Positions 21,291 through 30,756 of a stretch of DNA of 64,000 nt are shown piece by piece; the first letter of the stretch is position 1, and each line of letters opens with the position of its first letter. The notes under the pieces were generated by a model, which was not told the origin of the DNA, did no database searches, and saw only the letters and a list, made by a program, of their open reading frames with translations. The translations under genes were made by a program, and so were the position numbers. This DNA comes from Antedon mediterranea (lineage: Eukaryota > Echinodermata > Crinoidea > Comatulida > Antedonidae), in assembly GCF_964355755.1 (NCBI RefSeq), contig NC_092679.1, forward strand, positions 24,676,432 through 24,740,431. The letters run 5' to 3'.

Positions 21291-22380
21291 AGATTATTAG
21301 GCAGTTATTTTGAAATAAAATTGTTTAGAAAAAAAAATCATTTATCGACGTAGCTCATCCTGTATTTGCATTTTTATTTAATAAGCCTTTTCTAAACACA
21401 CATTTTTTGCTTTAGCCATTGAGTTGTTATCCAACAGTTAGTATTGTTTTAATATTATGTATTACTATTATTGTTTTGCATCAATTTCTGTTTAAATCTA
21501 CTGTAGTGCAAGTAATTACAGTTGAACTTAAAGGAAACTCCTGTACATAAATTTAATTTTTTACTTCAGTCTTAATTTCAAATGTATAAAGTTAATTGGT
21601 CTTGCACCAGATATTTGAAATAAATGAAATCAAATTTCTATTTTTATGACATGTGTATTATAAATAACATAATGTTCTTGTTCTATGAATGTTATCTATA
21701 TGGTTTAAATATTTTGATTTCAATGCATTTTTTCATTCAATAAATGACATAAACCATGTAGTTTTGGAGTTGCTTATTTTTCTTTTGTCCTGTCTTTTGC
21801 GCGGCCATCTAATGACCTAAATTATTTCTGTTTGAGTGAAAGTTCATACCTGCTGATAGAGAGTACCCTGGGAGATTACGGAATTAGCCATTTACATAAA
21901 AAAAGAAGAGACTAAACCGTGATAAACGATTGGAATTATCGTCCTTGTATAGTGAAATGACACGTCATCAGGAGAGACGGGTCAATGTTTTTTAACTTTG
22001 AGGGGTCCCAAACAGGATGATACCCTTAATTGTGGTTAATAGTTTGTTGGCAGCAAAGTATTGAGATAACATAGTTAATGGGTGTTGGTAGTATTAATGT
22101 TTGAATATTAGGGTGAGAATAAAGGCGGTTGTTTGTGGTACCAATTTAAGGCAAACGCAAGCCTAAGGATTCAATGTGACAAGCGATTAGAATTTGCACT
22201 GCATCACACGCTCTCACATGGTCCTTTCGGCAAATTTATACATTGTCTGTTCTGGCCCTAAAGGCCTCCCATATTTATCATCAACTGCAGAGTATAAAAA
22301 AATAGGCCTTTTAACAATTATAGTAACATTTTTATTGATAATACAGTACATTAGCAGTCATTTATTTGGATCTTATTCTG
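21291..22380. other. No gene recognised
   Basis: AT-rich sequence containing AATAAA-like stretches near 21660 and 21735. No exon is supported on either strand. Confidence 0.5.
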
Positions 22381-22650
22381 GGGAGAATACCATATTTATT
22401 TGAATAAATTGTTCAGAGGAGGAGTAGTCACGGTGCATCCTCAAATAAATACCCCTAGATACAGTACATTAAAATGCTTGGTTAATTGTAGATTCTGTCA
22501 AACATTGAATTCTACACCAAATACATGTGTTTAATGAAAAAAAAAAAGGGCCCCCAAGCGTTTATTGGAGGAGAGGGTGTGGTTGTTTAAAATGATGCAT
22601 TATAAGGGGAATTTTTTTCAAGGGAGGCATTCAAATAAATACGGTACTAC
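22381..22650. repeat. Dispersed repeat with TTTATTTGAATAAA-type ends
   Basis: Inverted motifs ATACCATATTTATTTGAATA (22388) and TTCAAATAAATACGGTA (22629-22645) flank a core with CAAGCGTTTATTGGAG. A related copy (TTTATTCAAAATGGGGCG, TTTATTTGAATAGATGG) is at 44790-44880 in FANCM. It lies immediately downstream of the EAPP stop and could supply its poly(A) signal. Confidence 0.6.
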
Positions 22651-22681
22651 TGTCAATATTAAAATGATGATTGGTATGCTG

Positions 22682-25600
22682 CTAAGCTACGCTAGATAAA
22701 ACATTAAAAAAATGATAAACTTCATCCTTATCATACATTGCAACTTCTGTTTTACATGTACTACAATGAACAGGGTGGAACACCTCCTCTGGCTCTGTGC
22801 AACTCCCTCCTGCAACATCTTTACTTTTTTTCTTTTTCTTGTGTCGGTTCTTTGTAATGTTTGGTTTATATCGCAGTATTTCTGCATGGATAATATTACA
22901 ATTAATAACAAACATTGCCCTAAATTGATGGTGATATTTCTCATGACGTTGACAGTCAATACATAATGTAGTCATACAAGCTGGGCAGTTTAGTACTGCA
23001 TCACTTAGAGGTCCTTTAGATGGGTTGCCGCTGTTGTCACTTGAAGAGCTTGGTCCAACTCCTGGTAGATGCTGATTGGGATGATACATTTTTCTTTGTT
23101 TATCTATCCATTGCTGATTGTCCTCATCAATAGCTGGATCATACATTAGCTCATCATTTGATAATACTTTGTGTTTTATTTTACCTGCACAAAAAAACAA
23201 AATAAATCAACAAAAATTGTTTTTCTAGACTTCTGTTATGGATTATTTTGCACCATATTTTTTTTTATACCTGATTTTGTATCTTCATCATCTGAATCAA
23301 AATAAACATCATCATAACATTCTTCTGCTGGATTCCCAGGGTTCAAGTCACCAGATCTCAAGTCACCAGATTTACCTTTGAAAAAAATTAAATTATGTTA
23401 AAAGGATAGTATATTTAATGGATTTTTTGTGTGTGTTACACACAACATTTAAGAACTATCCTAACAAATTAAGCTTGAGCATATTTGGCCCTTTGTGTGT
23501 CTACTCCTGGCATACTTACTGAGCTGTGCTTTTTCATATTGTTTCATTTTTTCATTTAATTCCTTTTCCATTTCTTTATCAAATTCATCTTCACTTGATG
23601 ATAATTGTAGACTTCCACGACTTAAAGACCGAGTCAGTTTTCTTTTTCTCTCTGGTGTTCCATGAAGAAGAATATCAAGCTCATCTTCAGAACTAAATAT
23701 AATAATAATTAAAATATAAGATATAAGTTATTAAATGAGAATTGCTAATAATATTTAATAAACAAACATTTTTTCCCGATCGTCTCTTGCTGGTTATGAT
23801 GCTTGGCTACAAATCCAAGGGGTCTTGACATCATTTTATATCATAAAACCTTACCACCAGGGCCAGCCCTCTTTACCTAGCTAACTAAACTAGCGAGGAA
23901 TGCCACCTTTCATTTAAAGAAAGGTTAACCTTCTTTAACGCTTTTAATTTATGTTTATCCTTTGAAATTAGAAAAAGAATATATTTATATATATATATAT
24001 ATTCTATTTATAAATCCAAAGGTAAATTACTGAAAAAAATGACAATGCTGTGGGTATCAGTGGCTGGATCTCAATGGAGATACAAAAATAAAAAGCGAAA
24101 AGCTAAATCAAAACGATAAAGTAAACAGCCAGAAAAGTTAGCAGAGCTTTCGGGCAACACTAGCCCTTCATCAGTGCCAGTGAAGGAATTTGGATAACGT
24201 CATAACGGATAACGTCATATATTCTATTTATATATATATATATATATATATAAATCCAAAGGCAAATTACTGAAAACAATGACAATGCTGTGGGTATCAG
24301 TGGCTGGATCTCAATGGAGAAACAAAAAAAAAAGCGAAAAGCTAAATCAAAACGATAAAGTAAACAGCCAGAAAAGTTAGCAGACCTTTCGGGCAACACT
24401 AGCCCTTCATCAGTGCAAGTGAGGGAATTATATATATAAACACATCAGGCAAAGAACATTCTAAACCGCCCGGTGATATACTGAAATTTAATTAACGCCG
24501 TGGTTAGGATTCCGGCACCGGAACTCAACTGCCCACCGTTAGGGAATCCGACACGCTATTGCGCATGCTCAGAGCTCTGGGAAGTGAATAATTATAGCTT
24601 GTGCCACACTGCACACCACACTACCACTGCTGAGGGCCGGCTGAGAGTCGGAGTGTTAGGATTTACTGTAGCCTAGTTAGTCGTTGCGCGAGCGAGAGAG
24701 CGATGGATTAAACTTGGCCTAGGCCATACATGAATTAATAATTAAAATACGAATACGCCAGGCGCCACGCGTTAAAATAATTATTATGATATTAATAAGA
24801 ATCGGTATATCTATCTACCGTAAGAATCGTAATGCTGTATTTAGCGTTGCGACCCCGACTTCCCGAACAGTTTTTTCACATCCACGCGGTGGCTGCCGTC
24901 AATAAATTAACTTGTGATTGCATGTTATGTACAGTTTATAATGCGTTATATGAAATCTTTTATTTTGTACTTGCAAAATCATAAAACTAGTCAACTCATG
25001 TAATTATATAATTCATAATTAGGCCCTATATGAAGTTTATATATGAATGAAGCAACCACTTTTTAATTACAAAATAAATAGGCCCACTGGTCACGTCTAG
25101 CTGGTATTTACTATTAGTGGATCCCGTTATTAGTAGGCATCTACGCTAGTTCGCCGTGGCGGAGCTATGAAATGATCCATCGCTGTTGAGTCACCGATTA
25201 CCGGCGCTCTGGGCATGCGCAATAGCGTGTCGGATTCCCTAACGGTTGGCAGTTGAGTTCCGGTGCCGGAATCCTAACCACGGCGTTTAATTAATTAATT
25301 TGAAACGATCCAGAGTTTGAGTCTCGGTTTGGGGCGACTTTTTCTCATTCTCACAGATTTCCTCATCTTTAACGTTTCAAATTAATTAATTATATACTGT
25401 ATATATATATATATGTTATGCGCGATTTGAACGATTTGCGCAATTTGAAATTGCGCAAAAAAATCTTTGCGCAATTTGAAATTGCGCAAAGAATTCTTGC
25501 GCAATTTAAAATTGCGCAAGGATTTTTTTGCGCAATTTCAAATTGCGCAATCAACTTGCGCAATTTCAAATTGCGCAAGAAAATCTTTGCGCAATTTTAA

Positions 25601-26543
25601 ATTGCGCTGCACAATTTGTAAATTGCGCAAGGTAGTTCTTGCGCAATATGACACCTTTGCGCAATTTGAAAACGAACTGTAAATTTTCCCATACATGGCT
25701 AGGCTAGGCCTAGGCAGAGGAGTTTAAAATTTAGTATTTTATTATATAAATAAGACCATTTCAATGAAGATAATGTTTAATACTCACTTTTTAAGTTTTT
25801 AATATTAGTTTAGCTAGGCCATGTAACCTAGTCAGTATCAGTAGTCCAGACCCTAGCTAGGCTAGAGTAGTAGGCTATAGCCGGCCGCGCCCGCCTGGTG
25901 GAACACCACCGCTTCGTTTTCTTTCGTCGGTTCTTCGACGGTATCAGTCTGGACGGTATGCTAACTTATAACAATATTTACACTACTAAAATAAGGAAAT
26001 GCAATATTTATCTTTAATTTTGAATCATTCTTAGAAATTACTATAAAAATATGGGTGTGCATGATTTCACAATCTGTCGAAAAACCTTGCGCAATTTGCA
26101 GATTACTTGCGCAATTTAATACGTTGCTTGCGCAATTTGAAACATGTTTCAATTCAAATTGCGCAAGGATTTTTTTTGCGCAATTTCAAATTGCGCAAAT
26201 CGTTCAAATCGCGCATAACATATATATATATAAATATGTGGAAAAATCATTTAAAATTTAGTAGGATAGGCCTAGTCTAGCTGGAAATACGGTCGAAGCG
26301 CCCGCCAACCAACAAAGAGGCCTAAGCAGGATACTGTAGGCCTAGCCTCTATCTAGCTATGAGGTCTAGCCGTGACGTGTTGGCTAGAGAGCTGAGAAGT
26401 GTTTATTAATTAGGGCCTGGCCCTAGCTAGGCCTACGTTGTTATACATTTTTACAGGGAGCTCATTTTCTAACAAAAACCTAACCTCTGCTGGTCTTCTG
26501 CTGCCTCTTCATCACTATCTTCGTATATTATATAATCTGTCAT
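22682..26543 (-). CDS. EAPP: E2F-associated phosphoprotein (EAPP), complete
   Basis: Four exons on the minus strand: 26543-26485, 23692-23520, 23375-23271 and 23184-22682, phases 2, 1, 1, giving 279 residues (human about 285). EAPP is a nuclear phosphoprotein that binds activating E2F factors and modulates E2F-driven transcription. The start MTDYIIYEDSDEEAAEDQQR is acidic; then SEDELDILLHGTPERKRKL and SSSEDEFDKEMEKELNEKM match the family. Exon 3 gives YDDVYFDSDDEDTKSG. The C-terminal EAPP domain has DELMYDP, the cysteine cluster CPACMTTLCIDCQRHE (C179, C182, C187, C190), NCNIIHAEILRYK, CSTC (C253, C256) and the family-typical ending DKDEVYHFFNV, probably metal-binding. Exon 3 has a small internal repeat (SGDLRSGDL). 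All splice sites are GT-AG. Intron 1 (2.8 kb) carries several foldback and MITE insertions. Confidence 0.96.
23996..24430. repeat. Two tandem copies of a roughly 200-bp dispersed repeat with a ribozyme-like core
   Basis: Copies at about 23996-24193 and 24231-24425 share AATTACTGAAAA, GTGGGTATCAGTGGCTGGAT and GGGCAACACTAGCCCTTCAT and are separated by (TA)n. On the minus strand each contains CTGATGA, a GGGC/GCCC hairpin, GAAA and, in copy 1, GCTCTGC. This resembles, imperfectly, the catalytic core of hammerhead ribozymes known from Penelope-like retroelements. Confidence 0.6.
24495..25286. mobile_element. MITE with about 85-bp terminal inverted repeats
   Basis: The left end ACGCCGTGGTTAGGATTCCG (24495) and the inverted right end (ending CTAACCACGGCGT at 25286) pair for about 85 bp with only a few mismatches, through GGAATCCGACACGCTATTGC. 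Both flanks carry TTAATTA, which could be the target duplication. The interior (CpG-rich start, then AT-rich) has no transposase frame. Lies in EAPP intron 1. Confidence 0.85.
25287..25396. repeat. Short foldback between two larger elements
   Basis: TTAATTAATTAATTTGAAACG (25287) is repeated inverted as CGTTTCAAATTAATTAATTA ending near 25393, enclosing about 70 bp. It abuts the neighbouring MITE, so the shared TTAATTA may belong to either element. Confidence 0.65.
25412..26220. mobile_element. MITE with palindrome-array ends, inserted in a TA repeat
   Basis: The left end GTTATGCGCGATTTGAACGA (25413) followed by TTTGCGCAATTTGAAATTGC is inverted at the right end (26160-26220), giving inverted termini of at least 60 bp, each bordered by (TA)n. 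The left 250 bp holds about six to seven palindromes of the form TTGCGCAATTT-N-AAATTGCGCAA separated by 5-13 bp. The interior is unique and includes TAGGCCTAGG-rich sequence. No transposase frame. Confidence 0.85.
26230..26484 (-). promoter_or_regulatory. EAPP intron-1 start, rich in TAGGCCTA-type motifs
   Basis: Just inside intron 1, downstream of the EAPP start, are repeated GGCCTAG and CTAGGCCTA motifs. Similar clusters occur upstream of FANCM (39860-40290). Regulatory meaning is not shown by sequence alone. Confidence 0.3.
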
Positions 26544-27037
26544 TCTACTCTAGGCCCTTGGCTGGCTAGCGTAGTAATAGTATTTTAATGACAGTTTCGG
26601 TAACGTCGTTTATAATTCGCGATCACATTTGTAGCGTTTATATTTTACCGACGCAATATGAAACGCCAAAAAGGCAATATAGAAAAAACAAATATTTTTA
26701 TACCTGTTGATTTTCTATTATAATTATATTTCAGCAACAAAAAATGTTGTTCTTTTCAATCGATTTGATTTAATTATTTATTTATTTTATTAAACAATAA
26801 CAGCAGAAACAAATCCTTACAAAACATACGACAACACAAACTCGGAATAACTTTATAATGAATTGTTTATTTTTAATTTAGATTTTTAAATTATAAGAAT
26901 TATTAAAATAATTCTTATAATTTCAACTTCTACTGGTAACATGTATTATTACCCAAATTACTATAAAAACTGCACATTTAAATAAAAACATTTTAAACAT
27001 ATTGCATATCAGTTTTAATGTTAAAAATATCTTGAGA
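26544..27037. other. Upstream region of EAPP; no other gene seen
   Basis: About 500 bp between the EAPP start codon and the stop of the transposase-domain gene on the same strand. The first 120 bp upstream of EAPP include CGACGTTACCG (minus) and must contain the EAPP promoter, but no TATA box at a credible distance is evident. Confidence 0.4.
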
Positions 27038-29019
27038 TTACTGAGGATAAATTTCAGCGATGTGATCAATAATATTTTCAAAACATTGGAGCAGATCCTT
27101 TCCATACTCCTCCCTCCACATAAACTCATCTAAATACTCATTAAGCCATTCTCTCTTAACCCCTTTCATAGCTTTAAACTTGCTCTTAGCTTTGTTCCAG
27201 TAAGATTCTACAATTTGTTTGGTGTAGACCTCACCTACTGGATTCACAAAATGACGGTTGTCGGCGATTCCATGAAGGGTGGAGTCCCTTCTGTAGGTGG
27301 TCCATTTGTCCGAGTGAATGACCGTACCGTCCTGGGTCTTGTCCTCGATGATGGGTAAAAGTGTTGTTGCTTCACGATCTTCCACGTAATGTAGGTAACC
27401 ACGTGCTGGCTTCGTCGACGTATCTACCAGTCCAAAAATCCACTGTTGACCACAACCATTCTGTTTAAAAAATAATAATGATTATTATGATGATGGGATT
27501 AAAGCAAAACCATTTAAATTAAAGCAGCTAAGTATTCATTTAAAAAATTCCGATTTGATCTTCAACACTTAGGGTATGTCTTTTAGTTTTCAAAATGGCG
27601 ATGGAATCAAGAACTCTAATATTTGTGTAGCTTTGTTATTACAAGATAATAATTGTTATTGTTTTAGACATTTTTGGTTAATATAATCAGCTTTAATAAA
27701 ACTGGAGACGTTGACGTCTAAGAATGTCACAGTGAATTATTGCATAATTTGTTTTAGTTTTTTTTTTCTGCCAAATCTACGTTTAACACTTTCTAAAAAA
27801 AACGTGATAGCCTTACCTTTTTACCTTGGCTGAAGCAACGTTCAACGGTCTGTACAGTGATACCAGGGCCCCCAAGTAATGCTGCTGGTGTTGCCAATAG
27901 CTTCCTAGAGCAAAGGTCTCGGAGGAACCGATATTGTTGAATGACCACTTTAGGCTTCAGACCAGTGTGGACAATAGCCTACAAATAAATATTCAAATAC
28001 ATTTTTTAATAGATAAATCAATACGGTGTCATCATACACACCATCAGTCCCTATATTATGTTTGTTGTTATTAATTTTCTTATTTCAATGTGTGTATATT
28101 GTGGATATATGGTTTATATTTATACTAAGACATTATGCACATCCATACAATACAATATAGAATTGATCATCTCATGAGAAAAGGCTCCGCCTTCTAGTAT
28201 GTGGCCCTATCAACAGTTTTTTATTTTCTTTAAAATTATCTTAAACTGTTGATGAATAAATGTATAATGAAAAAATGAAATACTATAAATGACACAGCAT
28301 AATATAATGTACATTATATTTGGGAAATGTTGTTGATTACTTACCTGTTTTACAGGTGTTTCTGCGGCCCAGTAGTAAACCAGATTCAACCAGTTATCCA
28401 TTTCTATTTTTTGGCCAGACAAGAACGTCCCAGTTCGCATTGCAATCGTTCGCCTACAGCGATGACACCGCCAAACCAATCCATCAGAACCTTTAACATT
28501 ATTAGTATTTCATTAATATCAAAAATGTCCTGGGACCACAAAACCAAAAAAAGTCACCATAACATGATATGTCTGGGGCCCCAGAAGAAAACCATATAAT
28601 TACTTATCAATATACATTTCAAAATATATAATGGTAAAAAAAACCCGAATGCACACAGGAGGATTCAACAACATACATCATTTTGCATTTGATTTCTCAA
28701 TAATTAAAAATACAAGGTACAAATTGTATAAGTATGACTTTTATATTTCTAAATCGTAACTCTTAAAAATGTCCTCGTATAATTGGACGTTTTGCCCTTA
28801 CGTATAATTAGTGCATTTGTTTCCGTTCTTAGGCAATAAAAACAACATTATTATTGTAGATGCAAAACAGAAACATAACTTACGATTACGGGTTGACGTG
28901 TACATAGGAATGTTGCAATACCCACAATTCTTCGCTGTGGGGTACAGACCTCTACGTTTGAAAAACTCCATGTAATCATCTAATCCATTGAACGTGTACG
29001 GACCGATCTTTGGTAACAT
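27038..29019 (-). CDS. ISXO2-like (IS1595/Merlin-type) transposase-domain protein, intact, four exons
   Basis: Exons 29019-28884, 28490-28345, 27978-27817 and 27460-27038 (phases 1, 0, 0; all GT-AG) give 288 residues and a stop. The N-terminus has a zinc-ribbon pattern: CGYC near residue 33, then WRCHRC at 52-57, followed by MRTGTFLSGQKIEMDNWLNL. Exon 3 carries the helix-turn-helix-like QQYRFLRDLC. Exon 4 begins NGCGQQWIFGLVDTS and contains candidate catalytic D161, D199 (IHSDKWTTY) and E233 (KQIVESYWNKAKSKFK), plus NRHFVNP, all typical of the ISXO2/DDE_Tnp_IS1595 domain of Merlin transposons. No terminal inverted repeats were seen near the gene. The introns, intact frame and missing ends favour a domesticated or long-resident copy over a young transposon. 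It lies upstream of EAPP on the same strand. Confidence 0.9.
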
Positions 29020-29097
29020 ACTTAAATTGTAGATTTATTGCAATGTGACTTAATTAAATGGTACAAATGGCAAAATTGTTCTGACTTTATACTTTTT

Positions 29098-29274
29098 TTT
29101 AGGGCGGAGCGATGCAATATTTCTATAGCTTTTGTTGTATTATTAAGGAAGGTATTGTGCGATTTACTTTTGTGCACAGATTTAGAACGCGCAAGGCGTG
29201 TTTCAAAAGAATGGGCGCTGTTACATAGACAGGGCGGAGAGCGCTTGAGTGGTACATCAATTAGACACTTTTGA
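29098..29274 (+). pseudogene. Possible exon with an F-box-like helix pair
   Basis: After TTTTTTTTAG at 29093-29102, an open frame to a stop at 29274 includes LLRKVLCDLLLCTDLERARR and VSKEWALLHRQ, resembling an F-box (L-x-L-L plus DL-x-RA-x-VS-x-W). Only this segment is visible; no downstream exon was found. It could be a gene fragment or chance. Confidence 0.25.
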
Positions 29275-29334
29275 TTCTTTGATTTCGTTGTTTAATTTAT
29301 GCTCAAAATGCAAACTAATTTTTTATTATAAGCT

Positions 29335-29470
29335 TACTCGAACCAGTCTTAAAATTGAACACATTTCTATACACTGGACCTAAACTCTGGAATTTACTGC
29401 CTTTATCTCTTAAAAAATCACATAACTGTTCTCTTTATTTAAACGTAAATTTAAACTTATAAATGATTCA
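29335..29470 (+). mobile_element. 3' scrap of a non-LTR retrotransposon ORF2
   Basis: Shifted frames read TRTSLKIEHIS, then YTGPKLWNLLPLSLKKSHNC and FKRKFK, the usual C-terminal tail of CR1/L2-like reverse transcriptase proteins. Decayed. Confidence 0.6.
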
Positions 29471-30056
29471 ATGTTCTTTGTAATTTCTATAATTAGGTCC
29501 TATATTGACATATTTGGATATTATCTTAAATAAATTATCCTAAATAATTTATATAATCTATATTACTTGAAATAAAATAAATATGTTTTAGAGAAAATAT
29601 ATTAGTATTACTATTAGTTAAGAAAAAAATCTTCATTTTTATATGAAGTCTGAACTGCAGTTATTCCTGAGTTCCAATCAGGGGTGACGTTCATTAGCTT
29701 TACGTTAGAAAATCAAAATAGTAAAAAAATGTTTTTGGTCCTGTTGAGTAAACATTCCCTGCAACTCCTACCGTCACAAACATTTAAAAAATAGAGCTGC
29801 TAAGTCCCCATAAATTGCACTTAATCATGTATAGAATAAAATAATCATACTAGCTAGCTACCTGATTTTAGGTTATTAATAGCAATTTCAATTAGCTTAA
29901 TTGTTGTCGACTTTACTTAGTCCTACTGCAAAGACCTGAACCCAGAGAGAGGATCATTAGAATAGTGCCACGACATGGTCACGCTCTGGAATGCATAATT
30001 TTCATAAATCACATATGATAAATTCCTGGTTTAAAGAAGTACCACTGTAGTCTAAC
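29471..30056. other. No gene recognised; dispersed repeat end at 29785-29835
   Basis: Contains AAAAAATAGAGCTGCTAAGT, shared with 9160 and (inverted) 39110. Otherwise AT-rich and non-coding. Confidence 0.5.
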
Positions 30057-30170
30057 AAGGCCAACAGCCATAAGTCGCATCACGCATAGTGATACCGGAC
30101 CGACAGACAGACCGACCGACCGACATAGTGAACTATAGAGTTGCGTCCACGCGACTAAATATCCACAACC
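30056..30170 (-). repeat. Terminal fragment of the CACGCGACT element
   Basis: Reverse-complement of 34058-34140: GACCGACAGACAGACCGACC and GCGTCCACGCGACT are shared. Only about 115 bp of the element is present. The AACAAGGCC flank also occurs at the other copies. Confidence 0.75.
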
Positions 30171-30756
30171 ATTTTTTTATAAATAATAATTATTACAATA
30201 GTGGGATGAGGACTAAAGGAAAAATGTCCTTAATCCATACTCTTTTCGAGTATCGATTTCAGTCCCGCACCAGCACAAGATGTTCTCCGCTGTCTAAATC
30301 TAGACTGGTCCAATACAATATTTCAAACTTCTCGGGCATCTGCCTACTTCCTTTCTAGAAGGAAGAAAATAAATATTTTGTTGAATTGAAGATAAAAATC
30401 CATTCAATTCAATCAAAACAATACAAGAATCCAATGATATGTTTTCAAGCATGAGTAATACAAAGACAACAAGACACCGATTCCATCTCTACCAACAGCA
30501 TTAATATACAGGTATGTTTTATACTTTCCCCAAGTCTGTATATTTTCTTTTTTATTTATTTTTTTTCCCATTTTTGTCTGAAAATACAAGCTCAAGTAGT
30601 ATACGTATGAAACACCACATGTGCCAAAATATTTATCTTTTACTAATAATAAGTCAAAACTTCGTCTGGAAAAGACTAGTATGTTTTTTACCATTGAGTA
30701 ATTATTACTTCATGGTTTTACGTAATAGTTTCTACAAATTAATCACATAAACGATC

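Noticed and set aside
25412-25680. CRISPR-like palindromic repeats with spacers
   Set aside because: Spacers are only 5-13 bp and the array is part of the inverted termini of a MITE.
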